The notes under the pieces were generated by a model. That model did not search any database and was not told where the DNA came from. It was given only the letters and a program-made list of their open reading frames with translations. The position numbers were made by a program, and so were the translations under genes. 64,000 nucleotides of DNA from Corticium candelabrum (lineage: Eukaryota; Porifera; Homoscleromorpha; Homosclerophorida; Plakinidae): positions 2,487,552 through 2,551,551 of the forward strand of contig NC_085105.1 of the NCBI RefSeq assembly GCF_963422355.1. The letters run 5' to 3'. This document shows, piece by piece, positions 1 to 11,175 of this stretch (within the stretch, counting starts at the first letter, position 1; each line of letters opens with the position of its first letter).

Positions 1-305
1 ACATGATTATGTACTTGAAAATAGATTTATAGAACATAATAATATATACGTTTGTTTGTTTAATAGTGTGTATGATGTTTGTTTATCTTTTTGTTTGTTT
101 GTCCATCTGTTTGTTTGTATTTACTTTGTCTTTTTGTCTGTTTGTCTGCTTGTTTATTTGTGCAATTGGCGGCTAAACAAAACCTAATACATTCCATGTA
201 TTTGCTATGTGACTACTAAATATTGGTGCAAATTCAATTTTTCTTGAATACCCTACATTTATACTGGAGGTTGTTGCTAAAGCGTGTTTGTTTACTGTGT
301 TGATG
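1..305 (+). other. Intron 4 of paralog A (partial)
   Basis: This stretch holds TGTTTG/TGTC-rich DNA followed by a block resembling the end of intron 4 in paralogs B-F. It places the window's left edge inside a sixth member of the tandem array. No exon is seen in it. Confidence 0.6.
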
Positions 306-656
306 CACATAATACACATGCTCCTATAGCCAAGATGGTGGAGGGGAAAGAGAGAAAATGTTATTATCCGTGGGGCATTACACATCGTTTTGAGATTGAT
401 TCAAACAAATCATATGAGTTCAGTGTTTGGATCAAAAGCACACAACCCCATCTTCACAATTTCTTTGGTTTTCTAGCGTAAGACAAAGGCGAAAATCATC
501 TGACCTTCCCATTACTTCCAAGTGAAATTAAGCAGTATTACTCCAACGTCACAACCAAACCGTATTTGAACAATGATGCAAAAGAGTGGACATGGTGGAA
601 TGGATTTGTACTTTCAGAACGAGCTGATGACATTCTTCCCACTTCATTTATTAGCT
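306..656 (+). pseudogene. Paralog A, last exon, degenerate and truncated
   Basis: The translation matches exon 5 of the tandem family, including the CYYPWGI motif, the FEIDSNKSYEFSVWI block and a WNGFVL block. It is broken in several ways. The acceptor AG present in the other copies (gatag|cacatgat) has become gatgcacat. A TAA stop interrupts the frame at 479-481. Codons are lost around the PYFKRSNND motif. The family sequence stops near 656, before the conserved LRFGTCYG ending, and is followed by integrase-derived transposon DNA. The upstream exons lie outside the window. I infer a dead gene whose 3' end was cut off by the transposon nest. Confidence 0.75.
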
Positions 657-659
657 AGA

Positions 660-1090
660 TCAGCTGTTGTAGGTATCTCTTCCTTGTAGATCATTCGACG
701 AGTTGTTAGAATATGGCCTAGCAACTGCCAGATTATCAGTGGCCGGCCTCGTCATCCAGTCTCAGGGTCTTGTGGAGCAGGCACACGGGACAGTTCATCA
801 CATGCTCGCAGTTAGAAGAGCAGAACAGGATAGTCAATTTATCTTCCATCAATCCAATGTATAACTGTCTTCATGTTGAAAGTTGTACGTATAATAAAGA
901 CACTAATTTCTTGTATTTTTTACACAGATGCTATGAATACCCAAAGGCATAGTGCCATTAAGACGTCACCATATGAAGTTGTGTTTGGCCAACCAGCATG
1001 TGCTGGATTTTTCCAGGCTGCAGTGTGACGGAACTTGATGAAGATGATGTGCTGAAAGTTTTGCAAGATGGTAGCAGTATTCCTGATGGT
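660..1090 (+). pseudogene. Integrase core fragment of a DDE transposon
   Basis: Two stretches translate to retrovirus-type integrase motifs. Around 705-830 are IWPSNCQIISGRPRHP and, after a one-base shift, QGLVEQAHGTVHHMLAVRRAEQD. At 930-1080 there is an NTQRHSAIKTSPYEVVFGQ-like block followed by an acidic tail ending at a possible donor (gatg|gtatgt). The second block is preceded by an acceptor-like tttttacacag. These motifs are typical of the integrase C-terminal half in Ginger-like transposons and in host KRBA2/SCAND3-like genes. The frame is broken, and a LINE separates this piece from a likely C-terminal part at 4793-5360. I cannot assign the exact family. Confidence 0.6.
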
Positions 1091-1789
1091 ATGTAGTATT
1101 GTATGAATGTACAATATAGATGTGTGCATGGAGAATTATATGGATGAATGAATGGATGGATGGATGGATGGATATCATATTTGAATGTACATAGTGTTGT
1201 GTCGTTACCGACTATATATTGGTTCTATTGCAGCTTGCTTACAGTGTTTACGCAATACTACACAAGACTGGCTAACCATATGCCACAGTCTACTATATAG
1301 TGTCATATTCTATGCAAATGAGTACTAGGGGTAGTCCCATAGTCCCTTACTCTACTTCACATAGAATTAATACAACATAAACAAGAATATGGTGGCTAAA
1401 ATACACTACTGTCTAAGGCTACACACAAGTATGGATGGATGGATGGATTATTTATTTTAATAGATGAAGATACATACTTCTGGTAGACAGTTAAGGGATA
1501 GATACATCGTACATACAACTACAAATCCAAATATACAGATTTTTCTAAATATTCTAAATGGATGGATTTTCCATTAATGTTATACTTTAAACTAGTTGAT
1601 GTTGATGGTGCTCCTATTGAGAACAAACCTGACATTGATGAGTTTGAGTTTGGTGTCAGTGGAGATATGTTTGACAATGTCAGTACTGTCTTAGAAAGTA
1701 CTGAAGGTGTGAGACAGTTGCATACATACATGTATAATTGTGATGGTAACGTCATATTTTGATGTAGTTGGTGTTAGTGATACTGCTGC
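1091..1789 (+). other. Non-coding or decayed; possible acidic exon
   Basis: This region contains (GGAT)n tracts near 1145-1172 and 1432-1450. A 66-codon acidic open frame at 1562-1762 could be a linker exon of the same integrase gene. Its composition (Asp/Glu-rich) resembles the acidic piece at 4793-4888. I see no independent family match. Confidence 0.3.
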
Positions 1790-4430
1790 TAGGAACAAGA
1801 GTACTTGAAATTTACTTCCTGTGGAGCAGCCCAGATCTGATTCCTCCACTCATTCCTATCTTCTGCTAGTATCCTCCAAACCCCATCAAGATTGTAATTC
1901 CTCAAATCCGCCAGTACTAAATCGTTCCATCTCATTCTCTGGCCTCCGACTGAGCGTCTACCTTGGGGTGATGCACACACCAAAAGCTTCCTTGGTAGAC
2001 GAAACTCATCCATGCGCAAGATGTGACCCAATAACCGAAGACGTCTCTGTGTCAGCATGGTGGAGATTCTTTGTACAATTGGCTATCTTTCTGATGGAGG
2101 TGTCTCTCTTCTCGTCCCATAGGGACACTCCAGGGATGGAGCGGAGGCTTTTCATCACAAAACTCTGTAACCGGTGTATCTGTGGCTCCAGAAGTACTGC
2201 TGTTTCCAAACCATATAAGAGGGTGGAAAGAACTACAGAGACAAAGATGTTCAGCTTGATGGTAGACTTGATCTTCCTCTGGTGCCAAAGGATGCGGTTA
2301 AGTGACCCATATGACTGAGATGCTCTGGAGATCCGTGTTTATATCTCAACGTCAAAGGTGCAATTGTTAGAAAGATAACTTCCAAGGTACTGAAAGGATG
2401 GTACCACCTCAATGGGATCACAATCAGGATGCAGAGAAATGGGAGATGGAGGATGGGTATCAGCTCCAGGTAGGACAGCTAGAGGCTTGGTCTTCTTATA
2501 GTTGACGGTAAGTCTCATGTATGGCAAGACGAATCCAGAGATTTCAGCAAGGTAGACAGACTTTCATAAGAATCAGATATCAATGCCATATCATCAGCAT
2601 ATTCAATGTCTGATCAGCATATTTAATGTCTGAACTGACACCTCTGATGTAAGCTTCTTCCTGTTTCCTACCAGGTCAGCATCCAGAAGATATGACAAGC
2701 GCACACCTACGTCTGGTTGGTGATCAGTAATGACAAGTCGAATCACAGAGTCAAAGTAGAGGTTGAATAAGATTGGAGCAAGCACACAACCCTGTTTGAC
2801 ACCACTAGATACAGAGAAATGATCTGAGATTTTACCATAGGTCCTTATTGCGGCAGAAGTGTTACTGTGCAATGCTTCAATAATTTTGAGCAACCTAGAT
2901 GGCAAGTGGTAACAATACTGAAGAACAGACCAGAGAGCTGCTCTATTGATTGAATTGTAGGCCTTGCGGAGGTCTACAAAACAGATGTATAAAGGACGAT
3001 GGTACTCCCTGGCTTTTTCCATTAACACCTTGAAAGAAAAGAGGTGGTCGGTGCACCCTCTGCCCTTGCGGAAACCACACTGATTCTCACGCAAGAGGGC
3101 CTCCGCTCTGGGTTTGATCCTGTTCAATATAACACGAGTAGAAACCTTGCTGGGGATGCTCAAGAGGGCAATGCCTCTATAGTTCTCGCACTCGGAACGA
3201 CTTCCCTTCTTGTGAAGAGTGACAATGAGGTGGTTCAACCATTCTGAGGGAATACTCTCGCTGCTCCAGATGAAGTTAAACAGTGAAGTGAGCCAGCAGA
3301 TGGTTTCGCCTCCTCCCAACTTCAGCAACTCAGCAGATATGCCGTCATCTCCTGGAGCCTTACCATCTCTGAGCTGTGTGATAGCTACCTGAATCTCATC
3401 TTCAGATATGGGCTGGGGCAAGTTTCCATCATCTGGGAATAGTTCTCTGTAAGATGGTGTGGCAGCAATGATGTCTGGTAGTGCATCAGTATCCAACTGG
3501 CAGCTCGATGAGCAACAATTAGACACTTCTGCAAAGTGTTGTGCCCAACGTTGAAGCTTGTCAATGTCACTTAAGAGAATGGATCTATTCTTTGCTAGGA
3601 TGTTGAATGATGAAGGCTTGTATGCCTGTTTCTTAAGTAGCTTGAGCTCTTTGACTACGCTCCCACCACAACCTAGTTGCTGTAACATGTTTGCTTTCTT
3701 TTCAGCTTCTACTGCTCTAGCACTCCACCAGGCATTCCTTGCTTTGTCAGCAGCCACCTTGGCTAAACTTCTCAGTCTGCGATACTCTGCCAAGGTATTT
3801 GGATGTTGCTGGTCATCAATACTAGATATGTTGCGTAGGTGTAGCCACGCTTCTTTCTTCTTCCTGGAGAGGTTTCTCACTTCTTCTGTGATCCAATCAG
3901 CCTCCTTCTTCTTTGGCAAGGGTGGTAGGTTGCCGATGGCTTCCTGAATGGCTGACTTGAAGGAGGCCCACTCATCCTCAATACTAGGTAAACATGGACT
4001 AGGGGTAGCATGGTGGCTGACATAAGCATCTGCGAGAGATGCACGAAAGGCTAATATTTTGTCCGATGGTAAAACTTGGTCTGTCGAGGAAGAGGAGGAT
4101 GATGATACTGACGACGCTTCGTTTTAATCTTAAATCGAAAGGTGGAGACGACGAGCTCGTGGTCTGATTGATGGTAAACTCCCCGGTAAACACGCGTGTC
4201 CATACCAGAAGAACAATGTTTGACACTAACTAGTATATAGTCTATGACATGATCAGGATTGGAACGGTCACCATTGCGATGCCAAGTATACTGATGTTGT
4301 GACTTGTGCCGAAACCAGGTGTTAGTAATAAGAAGTTTGTTGGTGACACAAAAATCTACCCAATTGACCCACGTTGTGCCATTAGCAGGGCCTTAACCCA
4401 GTATCCGGGGATTTTGTCGTGCAACCTCCT
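1790..4430 (-). mobile_element. APE-type non-LTR retrotransposon (LINE), degenerate
   Basis: Read on the minus strand, the order is apurinic-endonuclease C-terminal part, reverse transcriptase, then a C-terminal domain. The endonuclease piece (about 4380-3960) shows VDFCVTNKLLITNTWF, a HVIDYILVS block and a YHQSDHELVV block. The reverse transcriptase has PGDDGISAELL, FRKGRGCTDHLF, FVDLRKAYNSINR and GVKQGCVLAPILFN, with an EYADDMALI block in another frame near 2600. The C-terminal part (about 2250-1790) includes RRLRLLGHILRMD and GGQRMRWNDLV. Frames are broken at several points, so it is inactive. It sits inside the integrase element. The same family is on the + strand at 9531-10740. Clade is uncertain (RTE/CR1/Jockey side). 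Confidence 0.85.
2603..3919 (-). pseudogene. LINE reverse transcriptase open frame (438 aa)
   Basis: This is the longest open part of the LINE. It starts in the linker between endonuclease and RT and runs through RT fingers and palm, including the first catalytic aspartate motif (FVDLRKAY). It then leaves frame before the YADD active-site box, which lies in another frame just downstream. A polymerase lacking that box cannot work. The ATG used by the frame is internal to the original ORF and not a genuine start. Function if intact would be target-primed reverse transcription of its own RNA. Confidence 0.85.
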
Positions 4431-4493
4431 CATTGGTAATCCCCGGATACTGGGTTCAGGCCCTGCTAATGGCACGACGTGGGTCAATTGGGT
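4362..4493. repeat. Inverted repeat hairpin inside LINE endonuclease region
   Basis: Arms of about 50 bp (near 4362-4413 and 4441-4493) are almost perfect reverse complements, separated by a loop of about 28 bases. The left arm is endonuclease coding sequence of the minus-strand LINE. The right arm is the same segment turned round. This fits a 5' inversion or fold-back event at the LINE's 5' end. Confidence 0.85.
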
Positions 4494-4495
4494 TG

Positions 4496-4695
4496 GCGTC
4501 CTAATCTGTTCCGTGTTCGTTTTGTGATGAACAGAAAACAGCAGCATTCAAAACCAAGCTCACTACAAAGTCTAAGTCGTATGCCTTTCTTCACGCAAAA
4601 GGCAAGACTAGACTGTCTTGTTGGAATGTTCAATCTGCGGGTTCTCTTAGTTCTCAAAGCTTCAAGCTTTGTCAAATCGTTAGAACAATGCTTGA

Positions 4696-4697
<2 letters not shown>
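4496..4697 (+). mobile_element. Possible inverted LINE 5' fragment
   Basis: In one + frame near 4605-4690 the translation reads SCWNVQSAGSL, similar to the SWNVRTL start of APE endonucleases. It is followed by a region that would precede the catalytic core. The fragment is on the opposite strand to the adjacent LINE body and ends at a long CA tract. This is a motif-level judgement only. Confidence 0.4.

Positions 4698-4762
<65 letters not shown>
4698..4762. repeat. (CA)n microsatellite
   Basis: About 65 bases of uninterrupted CA repeat, lying exactly between the LINE 5' fragment and the integrase-gene remnant. Confidence 0.98.
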
Positions 4763-4765
<3 letters not shown>

Positions 4766-4792
4766 ATCTTGATATCATGATACATTTGCAGT

Positions 4793-5541
4793 TGATTTCT
4801 ATGACTCTCCTACTGAGAGAACGAGTGAGTTTGGTCCTACTAAAGATAGCTTTGAAGATGTCGAGACAGCGGAGAGTAGCAAAGGTGAGAAGATACCCAA
4901 AACAGTCTAAGAACATGATTACTTGAGTGTACTGCATCGTTATCTAAACAAAAACCAGTAAGTGTGTGTGCTGTCTGATGAAAGTGTCATTGATATCATT
5001 ACTGCTAAATGTGATTCTGAACATGTCACTAGTGATGATGACAACAGGGGCATGGAATACTACACACGTTGTTGTGCATGCTTTACATCTTATTTGCTAC
5101 TTCAGATGGCTGGTTAGGGACACGTGAACAGCATGTTCAGAAGAGGAAACGAGCACTAGTGCACTACAAACAAGCAGCGCAAAATCAAAAAAAGAAGCAG
5201 ACAAGAAACAAGCGTGTGTGGCTACAAGCTCATGTTGTAGGAGAGTATGTCACGGTCAAGATTCCATCTCAAGACCGAACATCTTCTGACCTTCCCAGGC
5301 TGCCAGCCGTAATAGTTCAAGGTAAGAGATCTAAACGATTCTCGTACCGTTTGAGGTAAGTGTATCAATTCAAACTTGTTTTTCAACAAGTGAGGGCATA
5401 ATTCTCAAAACAGGTCAATGCATGAAGTTCTGAACAGGATGTATGATGAAAACACCTTGGAGAAGTATTCTGGGAAAATTGGAGGTCTTGATGACAATAA
5501 CTGGCAAAGTGATAGCCGGATTTCATCAAGAACCCTTTATG
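4793..5541 (+). pseudogene. C-terminal part of KRBA2-like integrase gene
   Basis: An acidic exon-like segment at about 4793-4888 is bounded by tttgcag and a GTGAG donor. It is followed at 5069-5359 by a basic 96-codon frame. That frame contains a run of Lys/Arg-rich residues and then VGEYVTVKIPSQDRTSSDLPRLPAVIVQ. This resembles the C-terminal tail of integrase-bearing KRBA2/SCAND3-like proteins, in which an Arg/Lys-rich linker precedes a small beta-rich domain. I infer it is the other end of the element whose integrase motifs are at 660-1090. No complete gene can be assembled. Confidence 0.5.
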
Positions 5542-6360
5542 GGTAATTACGTTGCAATCGGGAGTATCGCGAGCATGCGCAGTCCGCGAGTTTGACGTCA
5601 CGTAGCACCGAAACGACGCCATCTTCGGCGACCGCGTGTGCACCGCTAGATAGTCTTTGATATATACTAGCAGCGCGCAATATACGGGACAATTTTTACT
5701 CCAAAAGATTTTTCAGTACGCATGGCTGAAGTTCGCCATGCCACGTGACAACAGTATATACATAATTATTCACAACGTCATAGAGATCGCTATGTCCAAA
5801 ATATACTTATGACGTCGTTTCGAATCCGATCCGAAGTCATTTGGTGGCGTATTCGCGCACATTCCAATCCGTATGTGAGTCACGCCCGCGGCAACCGTTT
5901 GTGCTGTGGAGTCATTATTGTTGGTGCGTTGAGAGAATACAAAGTCGCAAGGCGAAGTACATCAATGTGTCGAATTGTGTTGATGAAGTGATAGCCAAAT
6001 TTCTCGTTCTTCTAGTGGCGTTTTCGGCACCTACGGAAGCCGATCTGGGAGGCGTTACCCTGCACAGGATGTAAGACAATGCACTGATTACACACGCCAA
6101 AACGTACTTGAACGGCATCGGCCCAAAGCCAAAGTTAGCGAAAGCATTGCTCAGGTTAGTGTAGACACGTTCGCAGTTTTGACAAACTTGTTGCTCTCGG
6201 CGAGCATGCCGATACGCTGCGCACGTCTTTAGCGTCGATATCGGCATGGAAAATTGTCACCGACTGCTTAGCGAACTTGTCTACTGGTGCTGAGTTGCTA
6301 ACTAAAGCTATTACAATCGATTTTGTGATTTATATTGGTAGTTAGAGTACAGAGGTAGTC
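5542..6360. other. No assignable gene
   Basis: The region is GC-richer than its surroundings and contains TGACGTCACGT near 5592. Short frames exist on both strands, but none shows recognisable motifs. It may be the 5' flank of the cysteine-rich/Ulp1 pseudogene that follows. I cannot support more. Confidence 0.3.
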
Positions 6361-6363
6361 GAC

Positions 6364-8013
6364 ATGTATGCAGATTATATAGTTTCCCGGATGACATGTT
6401 GGGCCATAAAGGGAGAGGCAGCAACACTGGCCAGACCAAGACGAGGACAGCGTGTAACATACCATTGCAAATGCAAAAAAAAGGATGTTTGTTGGCTAAG
6501 ATGTGCCCTTGTGTCCGAAGTGGTGTTTCTTGCCACAGCAAAGGCCATCATGGCAGGCACTGCAAGAATGGAACATCTCAGTCACCGTGTGCAACAAGTG
6601 TACAAACCAAACAAAAGCAAGGAAAAGCATGTATTTCTGCAACATCTGCATTCTTTAAAACTCCATCAAGTACTTGTACAACTTCTGTCTCCACTACAAC
6701 ACCTGGGTTCACTACTGCGTGTGTCTCCAATGATACATTCGTGCCTAGTCCTACTACAGCTGTCTGCACAACAACAACAATCCAATCTAATACATGTACA
6801 TTAGTTTAATCAAGTCAACCATCGACATCACTCGTCCACTATCCTAGAGGCACTCAACCCAGAATTGCATCATTCTTTAACATTAGGACGCACAAAACTA
6901 CATTGTTTGTCTCTTCCATAACTCAGCCAAATACATCACTTGTCCTCAAACGAGCAACGCAACCAAAACAAGAATCTGTCAGTGCAAGCAACTATATCAT
7001 CATTCTTCAAAGACCCATCACAATTCCACCAAGTAGTATGTCATCTACTAAGCAAGAGTTACCAGTAAAGTCGTACAGTGGCTGCAAATGCAGAAACTGT
7101 GGAGTTACGAAGAAATGTCCATGCCGACAAGAAGGAAATGTTTGTACACCTTCTTGTTGTAGAAGATTCTGTCTGAATTGCCCTGGGCATGCACCCTTTG
7201 TGTCATTGGCAGTCAGTGACTTCCAACAGGACAGCATTAGTCTACCAAGCCGACAACAGTGGTTGCCTGATTTGCAGCTGTGTGTGAAAGAACGCAAGGA
7301 GCTGATAAACAACCAGTGTCTCACCAATGCACACATTCAGCAGCCCAAAGTTACTCAAGAAGCAGTTTCCCAATGTGGATGGCCTGTATTCTCCTTTGGT
7401 TGGAACAAGCATAATTGGATTTGATTCAGTTACTAATAGTGCTGTACAAATCCACAACGTTAATTCATCACACTGACTAATGTCTACAGCTGGCATTTTG
7501 TCTAGGAACTGTGTCGATGTATTTGACAGCTTGGCAGGGGACACTCTTGATATTTCATTGACACGCCAGCTAGCAGACATGTACAAGACATTGGCGGATG
7601 AGGATGGAGCAGTAAAGGTTATAAGAAAGCCTGTTCAGCAGCAGCACACAGGAAAAGAAAACTGTGGGCCATTTGAAATTGCTTTTGCAGCAACTGTTTG
7701 CAGTGGCCTTGACCCCAGTGCTTGTGCTTTCTTTGAGTGCGCTCTCCATCAACACATATGTGAAGGGTTTGAGACTGGCACAATACGGCTCTTTCCACAA
7801 GGTCTACCTTCAATGAAACGGGCAAAAGAGATGAAAACCTATGTTAGCATTCACTGCAATTGCTATGAACACATGTCAGGTTCTGAAATGGTGCAGTGCA
7901 ATGGACATCAGAGGTGGTATCATTTCAATTGTATAAATTGTCACGGTAAGGCAAGAGACAAGATTTTGCAGCAAGAGTCACCACTGCAATTCCAGCCATT
8001 GACATTGAGCTAA
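6364..8013 (+). pseudogene. Broken transposon-type protein: Cys-rich zinc clusters, Ulp1-like protease, PHD-like finger
   Basis: Frames at 6396-6809 and 6903-7424 carry two cysteine-rich clusters of CXC type (around CPCVRSGVSCH and CKCRNCGVTKKCPC). The frame at 7480-8013 has an Ulp1/C48-like end with QQQHTGKENCG (putative catalytic Cys region) and FEIAFAATVCSGLDP. It then has a PHD-like zinc finger (CNCYEHMSGSEMVQCNGHQRW, extending to a WYHFNC pattern). Expected upstream HNVNSSHW is present but the Trp codon reads TGA at 7474. A TAA stop at 6807 and a frameshift near 7390 also break it. Proteins of this plan occur with large eukaryotic DNA transposons. An AATAAA lies near 8290. Confidence 0.7.
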
Positions 8014-8062
8014 TGAGAGAGATTATTTCTGAGCAAAACAGTCAGTGTATCTTGGTCTTTGT

Positions 8063-8065
<3 letters not shown>

Positions 8066-8100
<35 letters not shown>

Positions 8101-8120
8101 TGTTGTTGTTGTTGTTGTTG
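8066..8120. repeat. (GTA)n/(GTT)n trinucleotide repeat
   Basis: A GTA run passes directly into a GTT run, together about 55 bases, just after the protease pseudogene. Confidence 0.95.
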
Positions 8121-8700
8121 TGTGCATATGTCTGCATGTTTAAATAATGTCATCTGGGTTTCAAGGTACTTGACCTTGTATCTGTTCATCAGAAAGCTAG
8201 TTAAATAGTAAATGCAAAGCTGAAGAGTTCTTAACCTGATACATCAGACTTGACAGCATGTAGTTATATTTGGCAGGAACCCTGCCTTTAATAAACATGA
8301 GTTTATTGAAAATTTCTGATTGTACAAACATGTCGTGTATGGACTACTCAATTTGTTAATGACTAGTAAATTATATAACCAGTTTCCTCTATTTTGTTCA
8401 TTATAACCTAATCATCACTCCCAAAACCCATCAACATGATTAGAGAGGACTCTGGTTCAAAACCATTCTCCATTGAATTGCCATAACGAATTGGAAGTTG
8501 TTCATTTAGTCTTGAAACAAGTACCTGTGTCATAAAGCAGTGGATTATTAGAGACATTTCAACTGAAACTCTTTCCACAACTAACTGACTAGAAGATAGA
8601 GGCCTCTAAGATTTGACTTTACTCATAAATCTCAAAAAGTGGACTTCTCCTGACTTGCGTAGCTACAAATTAATTAATTCGATTCGCACTTGGATTGGTG
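8121..8700. other. No gene seen
   Basis: AT-rich sequence without a meaningful open frame, repeat or motif that I can support. Confidence 0.4.
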
Positions 8701-8709
8701 TCACGACGT

Positions 8710-8910
8710 AAGCTCCTGTCTGTTGTGGCTGTCTTTTTGTAAGACTGCAAGTTTCTTTGTGAATTCGCAAATGGTCTAGCCTGTTAACGAACAGTCTAGC
8801 TCATGTTCCCATGCATTGTGTCTACCGATTCGAGAATTGTCTAGCCCATATGCAAATTCACAAATGGTCTGGCCCGTTTGCGAATGGTCCGGATTCGAAT
8901 TTGGTCTGTA
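8710..8910. repeat. Dispersed repeat, copy 1
   Basis: About 200 bases closely related to 13165-13376. Both contain several degenerate copies of a palindromic GAATTCGCAAATGGTC-like word and end in GGTCTGTATC or GGTCCGTATC. The hAT element at 13377 is inserted exactly at that end of the other copy. Confidence 0.8.
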
Positions 8911-9057
8911 TCAAAGTCACGCACTCTCACTTAGAATACATGTCACGTGACCATGGTATAAATTACTTATCAATGATTAGCGTGCTATATGGCTTTTATC
9001 TGTCTGGAGTGGAGTTGATACGGACCAAATGAGCAATTGTGTTCCCCAAACTGCCAC

Positions 9058-9262
9058 CATGGCAGAAGGTGCTGCAATAACACAAAAGTTGATAGATAGT
9101 AATGAAGATACTGACACAGTTGTTAATCCATCTACCAATACAGTATATTCTGGTTACCTAAACGTCACCTAACCCTAGAAGACAAACGGCATCTGCTACG
9201 CAATGATCAAATGGTTGACTGACAGTCACATTGCAGTAGGACAAGAACTACTGAAAAAGCAA
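9058..9262 (+). pseudogene. N-terminal exon remnant of an Ulp1-like transposon gene
   Basis: An ATG at 9058 opens MAEGAAITQKLIDSNEDTD. After stops and shifts a second piece reads KWLTDSHIAVGQELLKKQFQ and ends before a GTAAGT donor. The WL-D-HI-AQ-LLKKQF pattern is the typical start of C48-type protease domains from transposons. A related but diverged segment (WLPDLQLCVKERK) lies in the pseudogene at 6903-7424. It is broken and is followed by (GT)n and a LINE. Confidence 0.4.
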
Positions 9263-9456
9263 TTTCAAAATGTAAGTAGTTCAATTGCGTCACCTCTCAT
9301 TGGAACTGGTTTTATGTAAAGTGTGTCACGTCCTAAAGACAGAGCCATTATTGTTCATCAGACAACTTGACATTGTCATTGTTGTTTACACAGATCTAAT
9401 TAGACAGCACTCTGCCTATTTACATTTGTCTCTTTCTCTCCACTTCTCATATACTT

Positions 9457-9460
<4 letters not shown>

Positions 9461-9531
<71 letters not shown>
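9461..9531. repeat. (GT)n microsatellite
   Basis: About 70 bases of GT repeat that joins directly, without a spacer, to the 5'-truncated LINE that follows. Confidence 0.98.
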
Positions 9532-9533
<2 letters not shown>

Positions 9534-10740
9534 AGCTGCTTAAGTTGGGAGAAGGGGAAACCATCTGCTGGCTCACTTCACTGTTCAACTCAATCTGGAG
9601 CAGTGAGAGTATTCCCTCAGATTGGTTGAACCACCTCATTGTCCCTCTTCACAAGAAGAGAAGTCGTTCCGAATGTGACAACTATAGAGGAATTGCCCTT
9701 TTGAGCATCCTAGCAAGATTTCTACTCGTGTTATATTGAACAGGATCAAACCCAGAGCGAAGGCCCTCTCGCGTGAGAAGCAGCGTGGTTTCCACAAGGG
9801 CAGAGGGTGCACCATCCAAATCTTTTCTCTCAGGGTGTTGATGGAAAAGCCAGGGAGTACCATCGTCCATTATACATCTGTTTTGTAGACCTCTGGTTCA
9901 ATCAATAAAGCAGCTCTCTGGTCTGTTCTTCAGTATTGTTAGCACTTGCCATCTAAGCTGCTCAAAATCATTGAAGCATTGCACAGTAACACCTCTGCCG
10001 CTGTAAGGACCTATGGTAAAATCTCAGATCATTTCTCTGTTTCTAGTGGTGTCAAACAGGGTTGTGTGCTTGCTCCAACCTTATTCAACCTCTACTTTGA
10101 CTCCGTGATTTGACTTGTCATTACTGATCACCAACCAGATGTAGGTGTGTGCTTGTCATATCTTCTGGATGCTGACCTGTTAGGAAACAGGAAGAAGCTT
10201 ACATCAGTGGTGTTAGCGACAGACCTTGAATATGCTGATGATATGGCATTGATATCTGATTCTTATGAAAGTCTACCTACCTTGCTGGAATCTCTGGGTT
10301 TGTCTTGCCATCACACGGGGCTTACCATCAACTACAAGAAAACGAAGCTTCTAGCTGTCCTACCTGGAGTGATGCCCATCCTCCAGCTCCCATTTTTCTG
10401 CATCCTGATTGTGATCACATTGAGGTGGTACCATCTTTCCAGTACCTTGGAAGTTTCCAACAATTGCACCTTGAACGTTGAGATATCGACATGGAACATC
10501 TCAGTCATATGGGTTAAAGGAGAACTCTCACCAAATACTAAAACTTGTTGAAAGAAAGATACAAGGCCTGGTATCTTCCTGCAGGAAACCTACGGTCCAG
10601 ACAGCCACAGAAGCAGAGAATCGGCAACGAGTTGTTCAGACGATTCCCTGTATGTACACAAAGTCTTACTCTCTCGAAGTAACTACTTTTGGTTTAACCA
10701 TACCAAGTGCTCCTAACGCACCCAAATTCAGCGAGACATG
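9532..10740 (+). mobile_element. LINE, second copy, 5'-truncated
   Basis: The same family as the minus-strand LINE at 1790-4430, with near-identical blocks. It starts within the RT at AELLKLGEGETICWL immediately after the GT tract. It contains the SSESIPSDWLNHLIV and GVKQGCVLAP blocks and an intact catalytic box EYADDMALI near 10230, followed by GLTINYKKTKLLAVLPG. Multiple stops and frameshifts (for example near 9735 and 9900) kill it. The 3' boundary near 10740 is approximate. Confidence 0.85.
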
Positions 10741-11075
10741 ATCTATGAACTAATCTAAGAAGAGTCTCCTTTCTCCTTCTGAGGTTGTATTGCCACAGTC
10801 GATACTTGCGTGATAACTTTGGGGTCCCAGTTTGCTTTACTCAATAAATCACAACTTGACACCATATGTCTCACAATCCTTACCTTGAAATGTGCACAGA
10901 TATCGGTCAGTCCCTGACTAGTCAATGTCAGTACTGTCACCAAACATTCAGCCAACAAGGCCTCCACAACCACGAGCATTTCTGCCGTCAGAGAACATCC
11001 ATTCCTCCGATATAGCCTATGGTGACCTTGGCCTGCATCGTTTCTCATTGGAATGAACGCAGCGAAAGGAAAGGA
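10741..11075 (-). other. Unassigned open stretch
   Basis: The minus strand is open for about 100 codons here (as part of 10755-11138, whose first residues come from the microsatellite). I recognise no domain, and composition is unremarkable. It may be decayed transposon sequence or chance. Confidence 0.2.
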
Positions 11076-11077
11076 AA

Positions 11078-11078
11078 A

Positions 11079-11116
<38 letters not shown>

Positions 11117-11127
11117 GCACACACACC
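11078..11127. repeat. (GT)n-(GC)n-(CA)n alternating purine-pyrimidine tract
   Basis: A GT run passes through GCGCGCGC into a CA run, giving a self-complementary alternating tract. Such tracts are known to be able to adopt Z-DNA or cruciform structure. Confidence 0.95.
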
Positions 11128-11175
11128 CATGCTCTCAATATAATTGTTATTAGACTATATTGTTATCTAGGGCAT

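Noticed and set aside
1821-2318. 165-codon + strand frame
   Set aside because: It is antisense to the LINE C-terminal domain, which has clear motifs on the minus strand.
4479-4937. Open frames of Thr-His or Cys-Val repeats over CA/GT tracts (also near 9464, 12477, 18817, 23356, 35772, 54195, 57251)
   Set aside because: They are translations of dinucleotide microsatellites with no conserved flanking protein.
5809-6247. Small frames on both strands as a host gene or HIRAN-type domain
   Set aside because: I tried the three forward frames and the longest reverse frame; no motif run was convincing.
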